Positions 42,002 to 56,670 are shown, counted from the first letter of the stretch. The stretch: DNA of 64,000 nt from Mesorhizobium sp. CA8 (GCF_020164955.1 NZ_JAIUHG010000001.1:186001-250000); one strand, 5' to 3'. A program made the numbers and translations. Notes: a model not told the origin generated them from the sequence alone.

Positions 42002-42463
42002 GGGCTGATTCCTCGTTTTACCGGGAGATTGTCCGGCTCAAGCCGCCTTTTGACACGAAGCAGGCCGGGAAGACAGCCGCAAGCCGGTCACTTTCTTCCT
42101 CGCTCTTGAAAAAAGGCGCAAGAAAATTACATGCGTTTTTCGCATGGCTGCCCAGCCTCCGGTTGGGCGCAATATTTGCCGCTTCGGGGTTGACGGACCT
42201 TGGGGTTGCGAGTAGAAGCCGCGACGTCAGAACCGATGTGAGGCTCTCCTGTCCGAAGCGACACGCTTTGGAGTTTGCCTCAAACAGGGTTCGTTTTACG
42301 AGCGAAAAGACATTTCCGGCGCGCATGAAGCGGCTTCCGCTTCCTCTGCAATTTGTTCGGGCAGGACCGCGAGGCGCGGTGTGTTGCCCGAATTTGCGTA
42401 TGGAAATGACGCTTTGAGCGGCCCTGACAGGGCAGACACGGAATTGAGAGACAAGAGGGTTTA
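42002..42463. other. 462-base region upstream of the str operon
   Basis: I see no credible gene; a 103-codon frame at 42106-42417 has no family features. It should hold the divergent promoters of the small gene at 41720-42001 and of rpsL. A weak candidate is TTGAAA at 42106-42111 followed after 17 bases by ACATGC. GCATG-rich and short inverted stretches around 42130-42150 (ATGCG...CGCAT) could be a regulatory hairpin. The leader to rpsL is long. Confidence 0.35.
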
Positions 42464-42835
42464 ATGCCTACCGTCAACCAGCTGATCCGCAAGCCGCGCC
42501 TGGCGCCGGTGAAGCGCAACAAGGTCCCGGCCATGCAGCAGAACCCGCAGAAGCGGGGCGTCTGCACGCGCGTCTACACGACGACGCCGAAGAAGCCGAA
42601 CTCGGCGCTGCGCAAGGTGGCCAAGATTCGCCTGACCAACGGCTTTGAAGTGATCGGCTACATCCCGGGCGAAGGTCACAACCTTCAGGAGCACTCGGTG
42701 GTCATGATCCGCGGTGGCCGCGTCAAGGATCTGCCGGGCGTCCGCTACCACATCATCCGCGGCGTGCTCGACACGCAGGGTGTGAAGAACCGCAAGCAGC
42801 GTCGTTCGAAATACGGCGCCAAGCGTCCGAAGTAA
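42464..42835 (+). CDS. rpsL: Ribosomal protein uS12
   Basis: The 123-residue protein carries the decoding-centre loops [15 protein letters not shown] (wild-type Lys at the position of K43) and [17 protein letters not shown] (wild-type Lys at K88, followed by the Asp modified by RimO in many bacteria). No classical streptomycin-resistance change is seen. It heads the str operon, nine bases before rpsG. Confidence 0.99.
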   Translation: MPTVNQLIRKPRLAPVKRNKVPAMQQNPQKRGVCTRVYTTTPKKPNSALRKVAKIRLTNGFEVIGYIPGEGHNLQEHSVVMIRGGRVKDLPGVRYHIIRGVLDTQGVKNRKQRRSKYGAKRPK

Positions 42836-43315
<480 letters not shown>

Positions 43316-43342
43316 CGCGAAAGAGACTGAGAGGCACCTCCC

Positions 43343-45433
<2,091 letters not shown>

Positions 45434-45498
45434 CTCGAGCGGGTTGCACGAGACCTTAATTCAAGGCCCGCACGGGCAGGCAGGAATGGAGAGATCAC

Positions 45499-46674
<1,176 letters not shown>

Positions 46675-46698
46675 TTGGACTGAAACGGATCTGTCGCG

Positions 46699-46719
46699 GG
46701 CGCGGGAGCTGCCCGCGCC
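46699..46719 (+). promoter_or_regulatory. Hairpin between tuf and rpsJ (S10 operon leader)
   Basis: GGCGCGGG at 46699-46706 pairs with CCCGCGCC at 46712-46719 around a 5-base loop. No T-run follows. It may partly attenuate transcription between the str and S10 gene groups or be an L4-responsive leader element, but the sequence alone does not show which. Confidence 0.4.
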
Positions 46720-46742
46720 GCGCCAGAACAAGGAATTGACGC

Positions 46743-47051
46743 ATGAACGGACAGAATATCCGCATCCGCCTTAAGGCGTTTGACCACCGGGTGCTCGACG
46801 CCTCGACGCGCGAAATCGTGTCGACCGCCAAGCGCACCGGCGCCAACGTCCGCGGCCCCATTCCGCTGCCGACGCGGATCGAAAAATTCACGGTCAACCG
46901 GTCGCCCCACGTCGACAAGAAGAGCCGTGAGCAGTTCGAAATGCGCACGCACAAGCGGCTGCTCGACATTGTCGATCCGACCCCGCAGACGGTCGATGCT
47001 TTGATGAAGCTCGATCTGGCGGCCGGTGTCGACGTCGAGATCAAGCTCTAA
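46743..47051 (+). CDS. rpsJ: Ribosomal protein uS10 (NusE)
   Basis: The 102-residue protein has [21 protein letters not shown] and the loop [35 protein letters not shown]. It is part of the 30S head and, as NusE, pairs with NusB and NusG in antitermination and transcription-translation coupling. It heads the S10 gene group. Confidence 0.99.
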   Translation: MNGQNIRIRLKAFDHRVLDASTREIVSTAKRTGANVRGPIPLPTRIEKFTVNRSPHVDKKSREQFEMRTHKRLLDIVDPTPQTVDALMKLDLAAGVDVEIKL

Positions 47052-47110
47052 GGAATGGAGCGCGGCAAGGGGCGTTGCCCCCGGCCCGGAACTCTAAAGG
47101 AATTGAACCG

Positions 47111-47827
47111 ATGCGTTCAGGTGTGATTGCAAAGAAGGTGGGAATGACCCGCATCTATAACGATGCCGGGGAACACGTTCCCGTCACCGTTCTCCAGATG
47201 GAGAACTGCCAGGTCGTGGCTCAGCGCACGCAGGAGAAGAACGGCTACACGGCCGTCCAGCTCGGCGTTGGCCTTGCCAAGGTGAAGAACACGTCGAAGG
47301 CGATGCGCGGCCATTTCGCCGCCGCTTCCGTCGAGCCGAAGGCGAAGCTCGCCGAGTTCCGCGTATCGGCCGACAACATGATCGACGTCGGCGCCGAGCT
47401 GACCGTCGAGCATTTCGTCGCCGGCCAGAAGGTGGACGTCACCGGCACCTCGACCGGTAAGGGTTTCCAGGGTGTGATCAAGCGGCACAACATGGGTGGT
47501 GGCCGCGCGACCCACGGTAACTCGGTCTCGCACCGCACGCACGGTTCGACCGGCCAGCGCCAGGACCCCGGCAAGGTGTTCAAGGGCAAGAAGATGGCCG
47601 GCCACATGGGCGACACCCGCGTCACCACGCAGAATGTCGAGGTCGTCTCGACCGACGCCGATCGCGGCCTGATCCTGATCCGCGGCGCGGTTCCCGGCGT
47701 CAAGGGCGCCTGGATCCTGGTTCGCGACGCCGCCAAGGTTGCGCTGCCGGCCAATGCGCCGAAGCCGGCCGCGATCCGTGCCGCTGCCGCCAAGAACGAA
47801 GCCCCGGCCACTGAGGGAGCCGAATAA
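47111..47827 (+). CDS. rplC: Ribosomal protein uL3
   Basis: The 238-residue protein begins [20 protein letters not shown] and contains the loop reaching the peptidyl transferase centre ([20 protein letters not shown]), with the Gln methylated by PrmB in related bacteria. The C-terminal alanine-rich tail is typical of rhizobia. The ATG at 47111 is chosen over an upstream in-frame start with a non-conserved extension. It overlaps rplD by one base. Confidence 0.98.
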   Translation: MRSGVIAKKVGMTRIYNDAGEHVPVTVLQMENCQVVAQRTQEKNGYTAVQLGVGLAKVKNTSKAMRGHFAAASVEPKAKLAEFRVSADNMIDVGAELTVEHFVAGQKVDVTGTSTGKGFQGVIKRHNMGGGRATHGNSVSHRTHGSTGQRQDPGKVFKGKKMAGHMGDTRVTTQNVEVVSTDADRGLILIRGAVPGVKGAWILVRDAAKVALPANAPKPAAIRAAAAKNEAPATEGAE

Positions 47828-48447
47828 TGGATCTCAAGATCACAACGCTGGGCGGCAAGGACGCCGGCAAGGTGAAACTCTCCGAGGAGATTTTCGGCCT
47901 TGATCCGCGCGAAGACATCCTGCAGCGCGTCGTGCGCTGGCAGCTCGCCAAGAAGCAGCAGGGCACGCACAAGGCCAAGGGCCGCGCCGAAATCGCGCGC
48001 ACCGGCGCCAAGATGTACAAGCAGAAGGGTACGGGCCGCGCCCGTCACCACTCGGCTCGCGCTCCGCAGTTCCGCGGTGGCGGCAAGGCACACGGCCCGG
48101 TCGTTCGCAGCCATGAGCACGAGCTGCCGAAGAAGGTCCGTGCGCTGGGCTTGAAGCATGCTCTCTCGGCCAAGGCCAAGAGCGCTTCGCTCATCATCGT
48201 CGACGAGCTGAAGCTCGCCGACGCCAAGACCAAGGCGCTGGTGGCGAACCTCGAGACGCTGGGGCTGACCAACGCCCTGGTGATCGGCGGCGCCGAGCTT
48301 GACCAGAACTTCAAGCTGGCCGCGACCAACATTCCGAACATCGACGTGCTGCCCATCCAGGGCATCAACGTCTACGACATTCTGCGCCGCGGCACGCTGG
48401 TCCTTTCGAAGGCCGCCGTCGAGGCTCTCGAGGAGCGCTTTAAATGA
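47827..48447 (+). CDS. rplD: Ribosomal protein uL4
   Basis: The 206-residue protein has the long exit-tunnel loop [30 protein letters not shown] and the globular domain with [23 protein letters not shown]4 lines the peptide tunnel and in enterobacteria represses the S10 operon. It overlaps rplC by one base (TAATGG) and rplW by four bases (ATGA). Confidence 0.98.
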   Translation: MDLKITTLGGKDAGKVKLSEEIFGLDPREDILQRVVRWQLAKKQQGTHKAKGRAEIARTGAKMYKQKGTGRARHHSARAPQFRGGGKAHGPVVRSHEHELPKKVRALGLKHALSAKAKSASLIIVDELKLADAKTKALVANLETLGLTNALVIGGAELDQNFKLAATNIPNIDVLPIQGINVYDILRRGTLVLSKAAVEALEERFK

Positions 48448-48737
48448 CCGACCTCCGTCACTACGACGTGATCGTCTCGCCGGCGATCACCGAAAAGTCG
48501 ACCATGGCTTCCGAGCAGAACCAGGTCGTCTTCAACGTCGCCAAGAAGGCGTCGAAGCCGGAAATCAAGGCTGCCGTGGAAGCTCTCTTCGGCGTCAAGG
48601 TGACGGCTGTGAACACGCTCGTCCGCAAGGGCAAGATCAAGCGCTTCCGCGGCACCGTTGGCCGCCAGGGCGATGTCAAGAAGGCGGTTGTGACGCTGGC
48701 CGACGGCCAGTCGATCGACGTCGCGACGGGTCTCTGA
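48444..48737 (+). CDS. rplW: Ribosomal protein uL23
   Basis: The 97-residue protein contains [40 protein letters not shown] and the [10 protein letters not shown] loop. It sits at the tunnel exit and is the docking site for trigger factor and SRP. It is coupled to rplD and 22 bases before rplB. Confidence 0.98.
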   Translation: MTDLRHYDVIVSPAITEKSTMASEQNQVVFNVAKKASKPEIKAAVEALFGVKVTAVNTLVRKGKIKRFRGTVGRQGDVKKAVVTLADGQSIDVATGL

Positions 48738-48759
48738 GCAAGGCCGCGAGGACAGGACA

Positions 48760-49593
48760 ATGGCACTTAAGAAATTCAACCCGGTAACGCCGAGCACCCG
48801 CCAGCTGGTCATCGTCGACCGCTCGGGCCTCTATAAGGGCAAGCCCGTCAAGGGCCTGACCGAAGGCCTGACCAAGTCGGGCGGCCGCAACAATTACGGC
48901 CGCATCACGGCCCGCTTCATCGGCGGCGGTCACAAGCGTTCGTACCGCATCATCGACTTCAAGCGTAAGAAGTACGACGTTGTCGGCACGGTCGAGCGTA
49001 TCGAATACGATCCGAACCGCACCGCCTTCATCGCGCTGATCAAGTATGACGATGGCGAGCTGTCCTACATCCTGGCTCCGCAGCGCCTGGCTGCCGGCGA
49101 CAAGATCGTGGCCGGCGAAGCGGTTGACGTGAAGCCGGGCAATGCGATGCCGCTGGCCTCGATGCCGGTCGGCACGATCGTCCACAACATCGAGCTGAAG
49201 CCGGGCAAGGGTGGCCAGGTCGCCCGTTCGGCTGGCGGTTACGCCCAGCTCGTCGGCCGCGACCAGGGCATGGCGATCCTTCGCCTCAACTCGGGCGAGC
49301 AGCGCGTCGTGCACGGCTCCTGCATGGCCACCGTCGGTGCCGTGTCGAACCCCGACCACGGCAACATCAACGACGGCAAGGCCGGTCGCACCGTGTGGCG
49401 CGGCAAGCGCCCGCACAATCGCGGCGTGGCCATGAACCCGGTCGATCATCCGCATGGCGGCGGCGAAGGCCGCACCTCGGGTGGCCGTCATCCGGTTTCG
49501 CCCTGGGGCAAGCCGACCAAGGGCAAGAAGACGCGGTCCAACAAGGCGACCGACAAGTTCATCCTGCGCTCGCGCCATCAGCGCAAGAGCTAA
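48760..49593 (+). CDS. rplB: Ribosomal protein uL2
   Basis: The 277-residue protein has the rRNA-binding block [17 protein letters not shown] and the highly conserved C-terminal [28 protein letters not shown], with the His close to the peptidyl transferase centre. It is needed for subunit association. A 16-base gap leads to rpsS. Confidence 0.99.
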   Translation: MALKKFNPVTPSTRQLVIVDRSGLYKGKPVKGLTEGLTKSGGRNNYGRITARFIGGGHKRSYRIIDFKRKKYDVVGTVERIEYDPNRTAFIALIKYDDGELSYILAPQRLAAGDKIVAGEAVDVKPGNAMPLASMPVGTIVHNIELKPGKGGQVARSAGGYAQLVGRDQGMAILRLNSGEQRVVHGSCMATVGAVSNPDHGNINDGKAGRTVWRGKRPHNRGVAMNPVDHPHGGGEGRTSGGRHPVSPWGKPTKGKKTRSNKATDKFILRSRHQRKS

Positions 49594-49609
49594 GAAGAGG
49601 TAACGCCAA

Positions 49610-49888
49610 GTGACTCGTTCGATTTGGAAAGGCCCCTTCATCGACGGCTACCTTCTCAAGAAGGTGGACAAGGTTCGTGAAGGTGGTCGCAATGAGGTGA
49701 TCAAGATGTGGAGCCGTCGCTCCACCATCCTGCCGCAGTTCGTCGGCCTCACCTTCGGTGTCTACAACGGCCAGAAGCACGTCCCGGTCTCGGTGAACGA
49801 GGACATGGTCGGCCACAAGTTCGGTGAATTCGCTCCGACCCGGACCTATTACGGTCACGGCGCGGATAAGAAGGCGAAGAGGAAATAA
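49610..49888 (+). CDS. rpsS: Ribosomal protein uS19
   Basis: From a GTG start preceded by AGAGG, the 92-residue protein reads [20 protein letters not shown], then [21 protein letters not shown] and [23 protein letters not shown]. It forms a complex with S13 in the 30S head. It is two bases from rplV. Confidence 0.98.
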   Translation: MTRSIWKGPFIDGYLLKKVDKVREGGRNEVIKMWSRRSTILPQFVGLTFGVYNGQKHVPVSVNEDMVGHKFGEFAPTRTYYGHGADKKAKRK

Positions 49889-49890
49889 TC

Positions 49891-50280
49891 ATGGGCAAGG
49901 CCAAAGCTCCGCGCAGGCTTGCTGATAACGAGGCGCGTGCCGTTCTGCGCACGATCCGTATCAGCCCGCAGAAGCTGAACCTGGTTGCCGCGCTGATCCG
50001 CGGCAAGAAGGTCGCGACAGCGCTTTCCGACCTCGAATTCTCGGCCAAGCGGATTTCCGGCACGGTCAAGAAGACGCTGGAATCGGCGATCGCCAACGCG
50101 GAAAACAATCACGACCTCGACGTCGATGCGCTGGTCGTGGCGGAAGCCTATGTCGGCAAGTCCATCGTCATGAAGCGTTTCCACGCTCGTGGCCGCGGTC
50201 GCGCCAGCCGTATCGAAAAGCCGTTCTCGCACCTCACGATCGTCGTTCGTGAAGTCGAGGAAAAAGGGGAGGCCGCATAA
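49891..50280 (+). CDS. rplV: Ribosomal protein uL22
   Basis: The 129-residue protein has [22 protein letters not shown] and the extended hairpin near the tunnel constriction ([21 protein letters not shown]), where macrolide-resistance changes occur in other bacteria; the hairpin looks normal in length. The stop overlaps the rpsC start (TAATGG). Confidence 0.98.
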   Translation: MGKAKAPRRLADNEARAVLRTIRISPQKLNLVAALIRGKKVATALSDLEFSAKRISGTVKKTLESAIANAENNHDLDVDALVVAEAYVGKSIVMKRFHARGRGRASRIEKPFSHLTIVVREVEEKGEAA

Positions 50281-51014
50281 TGGGCCAGAAAGTCAATCCG
50301 ATCGGGCTGCGTCTCGGCATCAACCGTACCTGGGATTCGCGCTGGTTCGCGAACACCGGCGAGTACGGCCAGCTGCTGCATGAGGACATCAAGATCCGCA
50401 AGTATCTTGAGAAGGAACTCAAGCAGGCCGCGATCTCCAAGGTCGTGATCGAGCGTCCGCATAAGAAGTGCCGCGTCACCATCCACGCCGCGCGCCCGGG
50501 CCTCATCATCGGCAAGAAGGGCGCCGACATCGAGAAGCTTCGCAAGAAGCTGACCGAGATGACGAAATCCGAAACGCATCTCAACATCGTTGAAGTGCGC
50601 AAGCCGGAAATCGACGCGACGCTGATCGCCCAGTCGATCGCCCAGCAGCTCGAGCGCCGTATCGCGTTCCGCCGTGCCATGAAACGTGCCGTTCAGTCGG
50701 CCATGCGTCTCGGCGCCGAAGGCATCCGCATCAACTGCTCCGGCCGTCTCGGCGGCGCCGAAATCGCGCGCATGGAGTGGTACCGCGAAGGCCGCGTGCC
50801 GCTGCATACGCTGCGCGCCGATGTCGACTACGGCACGGCCGAGGCTAACACGGCCTACGGTATCTGCGGCGTCAAGGTGTGGGTGTTCAAGGGCGAGATC
50901 CTCGAGCACGACCCGATGGCTTCCGAGCGCCGTGCAACCGAAGGTGATGCCGCGCATGGCGGCGGCGGTGCTGGTGGCGAGCGCGAACGCGGCCGCCGTC
51001 GCGAGAACGCCTGA
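50280..51014 (+). CDS. rpsC: Ribosomal protein uS3
   Basis: The 244-residue protein has a KH domain with [18 protein letters not shown] and the S3 C-terminal domain ([35 protein letters not shown]). The tail is glycine/arginine-rich ([17 protein letters not shown]), as in other rhizobia. It lies at the mRNA entry tunnel. Confidence 0.98.
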   Translation: MGQKVNPIGLRLGINRTWDSRWFANTGEYGQLLHEDIKIRKYLEKELKQAAISKVVIERPHKKCRVTIHAARPGLIIGKKGADIEKLRKKLTEMTKSETHLNIVEVRKPEIDATLIAQSIAQQLERRIAFRRAMKRAVQSAMRLGAEGIRINCSGRLGGAEIARMEWYREGRVPLHTLRADVDYGTAEANTAYGICGVKVWVFKGEILEHDPMASERRATEGDAAHGGGGAGGERERGRRRENA

Positions 51015-51041
51015 GACATTTGAGAATTTGGAGTTAGAACG

Positions 51042-51455
51042 ATGCTGCAGCCAAAGCGCACAAAGTTCCGCAAGCAGTTCAAGGGCCGTATCCACGGTAC
51101 CGCCAAGGGCGGCACCAACCTGGATTTCGGCGGTTTCGGGCTGAAGGCGCTTGAGCCGAACCGCGTCACCGCGCGCGAGATCGAGGCGGCCCGCCGCGCG
51201 ATCACCCGCGAGATGAAGCGCGCCGGCCGCGTCTGGATCCGGGTGTTCCCGGACCTGCCGGTCACCTCGAAGCCGACCGAAGTTCGCATGGGTAAGGGCA
51301 AGGGCGCAGTCGACTATTGGGCGGCGCGCGTCAAGCCCGGCCGTATCATGTTCGAGATCGACGGCGTCAGCGAGGAGACCGCTCGTGAAGCGCTGCGCCT
51401 CGGCGCCGCCAAGCTCTCGGTCAAGACGCGCTTCGTGCAGCGCATCGCAGAATAA
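51042..51455 (+). CDS. rplP: Ribosomal protein uL16
   Basis: The 137-residue protein begins [17 protein letters not shown] and contains [31 protein letters not shown]. It contacts the acceptor arm of A-site tRNA. The Arg of the RMGKGKG block precedes the conserved loop. It is 12 bases before rpmC. Confidence 0.99.
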   Translation: MLQPKRTKFRKQFKGRIHGTAKGGTNLDFGGFGLKALEPNRVTAREIEAARRAITREMKRAGRVWIRVFPDLPVTSKPTEVRMGKGKGAVDYWAARVKPGRIMFEIDGVSEETAREALRLGAAKLSVKTRFVQRIAE

Positions 51456-51467
51456 GGACAGGCGATC

Positions 51468-51668
51468 ATGAAAGCCGAAGACATCCGGACCAAGACCCAG
51501 GATCAGCTGACCGACGACCTGGCCGCTCTCAAGAAGGAGCAGTTCAACCTGCGCTTCCAGAAGGCCACCGGCCAGCTCGAAAAGACCGCGCGCGTGAAGC
51601 AGGTCCGCAAGGACATCGCGCGCATCAAGACCATCGCCGCGGAAAAAGCCGCGGCCAAGAAGGGTTAA
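51468..51668 (+). CDS. rpmC: Ribosomal protein uL29
   Basis: The 66-residue, all-helical protein has [31 protein letters not shown] and the block [20 protein letters not shown]. It borders the tunnel exit next to L23. It is 11 bases before rpsQ. Confidence 0.98.
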   Translation: MKAEDIRTKTQDQLTDDLAALKKEQFNLRFQKATGQLEKTARVKQVRKDIARIKTIAAEKAAAKKG

Positions 51669-51679
51669 GGACGAGAACC

Positions 51680-51919
51680 ATGCCAAAGCGCATCCTGCAG
51701 GGCACCGTCGTCAGCGACAAGAACGAGAAGACGGTCGTGGTCAAGGTCGAGCGTCGCTTCACCCATCCGGTGATGAAGAAGACCGTGCGCATGACCAAGA
51801 AGTACAAGGCGCACGACGAGAACAACGCTCACAAGGTCGGCGACCAGGTGTTCATCCAGGAATCGAAGCCGATTTCGAAGGACAAGCGCTGGGTTGTCGT
51901 CTCTTCGGATCAGGCTTGA
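51680..51919 (+). CDS. rpsQ: Ribosomal protein uS17
   Basis: The 79-residue OB-fold protein contains [29 protein letters not shown] and the end [10 protein letters not shown]. It is a primary 16S rRNA binder. An 82-base gap with GGGGAGGGGTG precedes rplN, slightly longer than usual in this cluster. Confidence 0.98.
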   Translation: MPKRILQGTVVSDKNEKTVVVKVERRFTHPVMKKTVRMTKKYKAHDENNAHKVGDQVFIQESKPISKDKRWVVVSSDQA

Positions 51920-52001
51920 TCCGGGCGAACGAACCGAATTTTGGACAGACCGGGGAGGGGTGAAGAACCCGTCCCGTTAGAAAAGAAGAAGGCGGCCAGT
52001 C

Positions 52002-52370
52002 ATGATTCAGATGCAAACAAACCTCGACGTCGCGGACAATTCCGGCGCCCGTCGTGTCATGTGCATCAAGGTGCTGGGCGGCTCGAAGCGGAAATATGCC
52101 TCCGTCGGCGACATCATCGTGGTGTCGATCAAGGAAGCCATTCCGCGCGGCCGCGTTAAGAAGGGCGATGTGATGAAGGCGGTCGTGGTTCGCACGGCCA
52201 AGGACATCCGCCGCCCGGACGGCAGCGTGATCCGTTTCGACAAGAACGCGGCCGTTCTCGTCGACAATAAGAAAGAGCCGATCGGCACCCGCATCTTCGG
52301 ACCGGTTCCGCGCGAATTGCGCGCCAAGAACCACATGAAGATCATCTCGCTCGCGCCTGAAGTGCTGTAA
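52002..52370 (+). CDS. rplN: Ribosomal protein uL14
   Basis: The 122-residue protein starts [33 protein letters not shown] and has [21 protein letters not shown]. It lies at the subunit interface and binds the silencing factor RsfS. In E. coli this gene heads the spc operon. It is 12 bases before rplX. Confidence 0.99.
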   Translation: MIQMQTNLDVADNSGARRVMCIKVLGGSKRKYASVGDIIVVSIKEAIPRGRVKKGDVMKAVVVRTAKDIRRPDGSVIRFDKNAAVLVDNKKEPIGTRIFGPVPRELRAKNHMKIISLAPEVL

Positions 52371-52382
52371 GGAGCCGGACCA

Positions 52383-52697
52383 ATGCAAAAGATCAAAAAA
52401 GGCGACAAGGTCGTCGTGCTTGCCGGCAAGGACAAGGGCCGTTCGGGCGAAGTCCTGTCGGTGCAGCCGAAGGAAGACACCGCGGTTGTCCGCGGCGTGA
52501 ACCTCATTCGCCGTCACCAGAAGCAGACCCAGTCCCAAGAGGGCGGGATCATCACCAAGGAAGCGCCGATCCACCTGTCGAATATCGCGCTGGCCGACCC
52601 CAAGGACGGCAAGCCGACCCGCGTCGGCTTCACCATCCAGAAGGATGGCAAGAAGGTGCGCGTCGCCAAGCGTTCGGGAGAAGTCATCAATGGCTAA
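52383..52697 (+). CDS. rplX: Ribosomal protein uL24
   Basis: The 104-residue protein has the KOW motif [25 protein letters not shown] and [29 protein letters not shown]. It starts 50S assembly. Its end overlaps the rplE start by eight bases. Confidence 0.98.
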   Translation: MQKIKKGDKVVVLAGKDKGRSGEVLSVQPKEDTAVVRGVNLIRRHQKQTQSQEGGIITKEAPIHLSNIALADPKDGKPTRVGFTIQKDGKKVRVAKRSGEVING

Positions 52698-53268
52698 GGC
52701 TGAAACCAAGCAGGCAACTGCCAAGAACGAGCCGCGCCTCAAGAAGGTCTACAACGAGACCATCCGCAAGGCGATGCAGGAGCAGTTCGGCTACGACAAC
52801 GACATGCAGGTTCCGCGCATCGACAAGATCGTGCTGAACATGGGGGTCGGCGAAGCAACCGCAGACTCCAAGAAGCCCTCGGTCGCGGCCGAGGATCTGG
52901 CGCTGATCGCCGGCCAGAAGGCCGTCGTCACCCGCGCCCGCAACTCGATTGCCGGCTTCAAGGTGCGCGAGAACATGCCGATCGGCGCCAAGGTCACGCT
53001 GCGCAAGGAACGCATGTACGAGTTCCTCGACCGCCTGGTGAACATCGCGCTGCCGCGCGTTCGCGACTTCCGCGGGCTGAACCCGAAGAGCTTTGACGGC
53101 CGTGGCAACTACGCCATGGGCATCAAGGAACACATCGTGTTCCCGGAGATCAACTACGACAAGGTTGATCAGGTCTGGGGCATGGACGTCATCGTTTGTA
53201 CGACGGCGAAGACGGATGACGAGGCCAGAGCGCTGCTCAAGGCCTTCAACTTCCCCTTCCGCCAGTAA
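52690..53268 (+). CDS. rplE: Ribosomal protein uL5
   Basis: The 192-residue protein has a charged N-terminal extension ([22 protein letters not shown]), then [16 protein letters not shown] and the block [18 protein letters not shown]. It binds 5S rRNA and contacts P-site tRNA. The ATG at 52690 overlaps the end of rplX and is preceded by GGGAG; the upstream frame start lies deep inside rplX. Confidence 0.98.
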   Translation: MAKAETKQATAKNEPRLKKVYNETIRKAMQEQFGYDNDMQVPRIDKIVLNMGVGEATADSKKPSVAAEDLALIAGQKAVVTRARNSIAGFKVRENMPIGAKVTLRKERMYEFLDRLVNIALPRVRDFRGLNPKSFDGRGNYAMGIKEHIVFPEINYDKVDQVWGMDVIVCTTAKTDDEARALLKAFNFPFRQ

Positions 53269-53294
53269 CGGCAGCGAAAAAGGAAAAATCTGAA

Positions 53295-53600
53295 ATGGCA
53301 AAGACCAGCTCAGTCGAGAAGAACAACCGGCGCCGCAAGCTCGCCGACCAGTACGCCGCCAAGCGCACGGCGCTCAAGGCCATCATCATGGATCAGTCCA
53401 AGCCGATGGAAGAGCGTTTCCGCGCCCAGTTGAAGCTTTCGGCGCTGCCGCGCAACTCGGCCAAGATCCGCATCCGCAACCGCTGCGAGGTGACGGGCCG
53501 TCCGCGCGCCTATTATCGCAAGCTGAAGCTTTCGCGTATCGCGCTTCGCGATCTGGGCAATACTGGCCAGATCCCGGGCCTGGTCAAGTCGAGCTGGTAA
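53295..53600 (+). CDS. rpsN: Ribosomal protein uS14
   Basis: The 101-residue protein is the long, zinc-free form: the block [30 protein letters not shown] has a single Cys and no CxxC pairs. It belongs to the 30S head. It is 12 bases before rpsH. Confidence 0.98.
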   Translation: MAKTSSVEKNNRRRKLADQYAAKRTALKAIIMDQSKPMEERFRAQLKLSALPRNSAKIRIRNRCEVTGRPRAYYRKLKLSRIALRDLGNTGQIPGLVKSSW

Positions 53601-53612
53601 GGAGACACTGAG

Positions 53613-54011
53613 ATGTCATTGAGCGATCCTCTCGGCGATATGCTGACCCGCATCCGCAACGCCTACGGCCGCAAGAAGTCGAGCGTTTCGACCCCGGCCT
53701 CGCGTCTGCGTGCCCGCGTCCTCGAAGTGCTGAAGTCGGAAGGCTATATCCGCGACTACAGCCAGACCGACTTCGAGAACGGCAAGTCGGAAATCGAGAT
53801 CGAGCTGAAGTATTTCGACGGTGCCCCGGTGGTGCGCGAGATCGAGCGCGTCTCGAAGCCTGGCCGCCGCGTCTATGTCTCGGCCAAGTCGATCCCGCAG
53901 GTCGCCAACGGCCTCGGCATCGCCATCCTCTCGACCCCGAAGGGCGTCATGGCCGACCATGAAGCGCGCGAGCAGAATGTCGGCGGCGAGATTCTCTGCC
54001 AGATCTTCTGA
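53613..54011 (+). CDS. rpsH: Ribosomal protein uS8
   Basis: The 132-residue protein has [26 protein letters not shown] and the C-terminal [31 protein letters not shown]. It binds the central 16S domain, and in E. coli it represses the spc operon by binding mRNA near rplE. A 90-base gap precedes rplF. Confidence 0.98.
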   Translation: MSLSDPLGDMLTRIRNAYGRKKSSVSTPASRLRARVLEVLKSEGYIRDYSQTDFENGKSEIEIELKYFDGAPVVREIERVSKPGRRVYVSAKSIPQVANGLGIAILSTPKGVMADHEAREQNVGGEILCQIF

Positions 54012-54101
54012 TCCGGCGCGAGATTGATGAATGGGCTTCGGTTCTCGGGATCGCGCCCGGGAACTGGAACCTGAAACCAAAGAAGTGACGAGGACAACAA
54101 A

Positions 54102-54635
54102 ATGTCTCGTATCGGAAAGAAACCCGTTTCGCTGCCGCAGGGCGTGACCGCCTCCGTCAACGGCCAGACCGTGACGGCGAAGGGTCCCAAGGGCGAGCTG
54201 AAGTTCGTGGTGAACGACGAAGTGCTGGTGAAGATGGAGAACAACGAGATCTCCGTCGAGCCGCGCGACCAGACCAAGAACGCCCGCTCCAAGTGGGGCA
54301 TGTCGCGCACGCAGATCGTTAACATCCTGCAGGGCGTGAAGGACGGCTTCGAGAAGAAGCTCGAGATCACCGGCGTCGGCTATCGTGCGGCGCTGCAGGG
54401 CAAGAACCTGCAACTGGCCCTCGGCTTCAGCCACGACGTGGTCTATGAGACGCCCCAGGGCATCACCATCACGGTGCCGAAGCCGACCGAAATCACGGTC
54501 TCGGGCATCGACAAGCAGCAGGTCGGCCAGGTCGCCGCCGAGATTCGCGAATATCGCGGTCCCGAGCCCTACAAGGGCAAGGGCGTGCGCTATGCCGACG
54601 AGCGCATCGTGCGCAAGGAAGGCAAGAAGAAGTAA
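54102..54635 (+). CDS. rplF: Ribosomal protein uL6
   Basis: The 177-residue protein begins [32 protein letters not shown] and ends with the conserved [24 protein letters not shown]. It lies near the sarcin-ricin loop, close to where elongation factors bind. Confidence 0.98.
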   Translation: MSRIGKKPVSLPQGVTASVNGQTVTAKGPKGELKFVVNDEVLVKMENNEISVEPRDQTKNARSKWGMSRTQIVNILQGVKDGFEKKLEITGVGYRAALQGKNLQLALGFSHDVVYETPQGITITVPKPTEITVSGIDKQQVGQVAAEIREYRGPEPYKGKGVRYADERIVRKEGKKK

Positions 54636-54651
54636 TCGGCCTGGCCCCGAA

Positions 54652-54706
54652 AGGCCAAGCCGGAGAAGTGTAACGCCGCGGGGAGCGGCCGCGGGAGGCT
54701 TGGCCT
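54652..54706. repeat. Inverted repeat between rplF and rplR
   Basis: AGGCCAAGCC at 54652-54661 is the perfect complement of GGCTTGGCCT at 54697-54706. The 35 bases between contain a further GCCGCGG...CCGCGG pairing. This would make a long hairpin in the spc mRNA. It could slow RNase or polymerase; no T-run follows. Confidence 0.6.
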
Positions 54707-54752
54707 ACCGCACAGGGTTGCCCCCGTTTTCTGAAGGCAAGGAACTGACATC

Positions 54753-55115
54753 ATGGCAAGCCCCAAAGAAACCATCCAGCGCCGCGCGCAGCGCGTGCGC
54801 CGCCAGCTGAAGAAGGTCGCCGGCGAGCGTCCGCGGCTTTCGGTGCACCGTACATCGAAGAACATCTACGTTCAGGTGATCGACGACGCCAACGGCCACA
54901 CGCTGGCCGCCGCCTCGACGCTCGAGAAGGACCTCAAGGGTTCGCTCAAGACCGGCGCAGACACCGCTGCCGCGGCCGCGGTCGGCAAGCTGATCGCCGA
55001 GCGCGCCGCCAAGGCGGGCGTCAAGGAAGTCGTCTTCGACCGCGGCCCGTATATCTATCACGGCCGCGTCAAGGCGCTGGCCGAGGCAGCTCGCGAAGGC
55101 GGCCTCAGCTTCTGA
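54753..55115 (+). CDS. rplR: Ribosomal protein uL18
   Basis: The 120-residue protein has [32 protein letters not shown] and the end [24 protein letters not shown]. It binds 5S rRNA together with L5. GCAAGGAAC precedes the start. Confidence 0.98.
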   Translation: MASPKETIQRRAQRVRRQLKKVAGERPRLSVHRTSKNIYVQVIDDANGHTLAAASTLEKDLKGSLKTGADTAAAAAVGKLIAERAAKAGVKEVVFDRGPYIYHGRVKALAEAAREGGLSF

Positions 55116-55192
55116 TTTTTCGCCGCTGACGACCCCAAGGCGGCGTCAGTAATTAGCAACCCGTGCTTCCGGAAAAGAACAAGGACTAGGAT

Positions 55193-55762
55193 ATGGCACA
55201 GGAACGTAGAGAAGGCGGCCGCGGCCGAGAGCGTGAACGCGAAGAGCGTGACGACGGCATGGTGGACAAGCTCGTCCACATCAACCGCGTCGCCAAGGTG
55301 GTGAAGGGTGGCCGTCGTTTCGGCTTTGCCGCTCTCGTCGTCGTCGGCGACCAGAAGGGCCGCGTCGGCTTCGGCCACGGCAAGGCGCGCGAAGTGCCGG
55401 AAGCCATCCGCAAGGCGACCGAATCGGCCAAGCGCGACATGATCTTCGTGCCGCTGCGTTCGGGCCGCACGCTGCATCACGACGTCGAGGGCCGTTGGGG
55501 CGCCGGACGCGTTCTGCTGCGCGCCGCCAAGCAGGGTACCGGCATCATCGCCGGCGGCCCGATGCGCGCCGTCTTCGAGACGCTCGGCATGCATGACGTG
55601 GTTGCCAAGTCGATGGGTTCGTCGAACCCCTACAACATGGTTCGCGCCACCTTCGACGCGCTGAAGAGCCAGATGCATCCGAAGGATGTGGCTGCCGCGC
55701 GTGGCATCAAGTACTCGACCCTTCAGGCCCGCCGCGGCACCGCCGTTGCGGCTGAAGAATAG
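55193..55762 (+). CDS. rpsE: Ribosomal protein uS5
   Basis: The 189-residue protein has a charged arginine/glutamate-rich N-terminal extension (residues 2-22), then [29 protein letters not shown] and [29 protein letters not shown]. It is part of the mRNA entry helicase region; the spectinomycin-binding loop VKGGRRFGF looks wild type. It is 25 bases before rpmD. Confidence 0.98.
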   Translation: MAQERREGGRGREREREERDDGMVDKLVHINRVAKVVKGGRRFGFAALVVVGDQKGRVGFGHGKAREVPEAIRKATESAKRDMIFVPLRSGRTLHHDVEGRWGAGRVLLRAAKQGTGIIAGGPMRAVFETLGMHDVVAKSMGSSNPYNMVRATFDALKSQMHPKDVAAARGIKYSTLQARRGTAVAAEE

Positions 55763-55787
55763 TCGACGCTGACCAGGGATTTCGACC

Positions 55788-55985
55788 ATGGCCAAGAAAG
55801 CTACCAAGACCATAACCGTCGAGCAGATCGGCTCCCCGATCCGCCGGCCGAAGGAGCAGCGCGCGACGCTGGTCGGCCTCGGCCTGAACAAGATGCACAA
55901 GCGGCGCACCCTGGAAGACACCCCTTCCGTGCGCGGCATGATCGCCGCCGTCCAGCACCTCGTCCGCGTCGTGGACGAGGCCTGA
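55788..55985 (+). CDS. rpmD: Ribosomal protein uL30
   Basis: The 65-residue protein has [44 protein letters not shown], the whole family pattern. It is a small 50S protein with a role in assembly. It is 22 bases before rplO. Confidence 0.98.
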   Translation: MAKKATKTITVEQIGSPIRRPKEQRATLVGLGLNKMHKRRTLEDTPSVRGMIAAVQHLVRVVDEA

Positions 55986-56007
55986 ACGGAAGCGCAGGAG
56001 AAGAATG

Positions 56008-56481
56008 ATGAAACTCAACGATCTGCGTGACAAGGACGGCGCCACGCACTCCAAGAAGCGCCTCGGTCGCGGCATCGGCTCCGGCTCGGGCAAGACCGCC
56101 GGTCGCGGCGTCAAGGGCCAGAAGGCCCGTTCGGGCGTTGCCATCAACGGCTTCGAGGGTGGCCAGATGCCGCTCTACCGGCGCCTGCCGAAGCGCGGCT
56201 TCAACAACCTGTTCGGCAAGAGCTTCGCGATTGTGTCGCTGGCCAAGATCCAGGCGGCGATCGACGCCAAGAAGCTCGACGCCAAGGCGGCCGTGACGGC
56301 CGAGGCCCTGGTTGCCGCCGGCGTCATCCGCCGCGCCAAGGACGGCGTGCGCGTGCTGTCCGACGGCGAGCTCAAGGCCAAGCTCTCCTTCGACGTGGCC
56401 GGCGCCTCCAAGGCCGCGATCGAGAAGATCGAGAAGGCCGGCGGTTCGGTGAAGCTGCCGGAAGCGGCCGCCGCCGAGTAA
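56008..56481 (+). CDS. rplO: Ribosomal protein uL15
   Basis: The 157-residue protein begins [43 protein letters not shown], the conserved glycine-rich rRNA-binding extension. Of two adjacent ATG codons, the second (56008) stands at the better distance from AGGAG. It is the last gene before a terminator-like hairpin and secY. Confidence 0.98.
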   Translation: MKLNDLRDKDGATHSKKRLGRGIGSGSGKTAGRGVKGQKARSGVAINGFEGGQMPLYRRLPKRGFNNLFGKSFAIVSLAKIQAAIDAKKLDAKAAVTAEALVAAGVIRRAKDGVRVLSDGELKAKLSFDVAGASKAAIEKIEKAGGSVKLPEAAAAE

Positions 56482-56555
56482 CGGCGATTTGAAGCGCGGC
56501 CGACCGGGATGATTTCGCATTTTCCGTCGAACCGCGCTTTGACCAGATGAATTGG

Positions 56556-56577
56556 GCGGCCGCGTCAACGCGGCCGC
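56556..56577 (+). terminator. Terminator-like hairpin between rplO and secY
   Basis: GCGGCCGCG at 56556-56564 pairs perfectly with CGCGGCCGC at 56569-56577 around TCAA and is followed by TTGCATGTTT. It may separate the spc genes from secY-adk, at least in part. An additional GAAGCGCGG...CCGCGCTTT pairing lies just upstream. Confidence 0.6.
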
Positions 56578-56670
56578 TTGCATGTTTAAGGTCCGGAGCT
56601 TATCTCGTGAGCTTCGGTGACACGCGCGCCTGAGCTGCGGGCATAGAGCGTGACACAGAAATCAATGAAG

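Noticed and set aside
42106..42417. 103-codon frame upstream of rpsL
   Set aside because: It has no ribosome binding site of note, no recognisable pattern and lies in the leader of the str operon. It begins at a TTG within a possible promoter.
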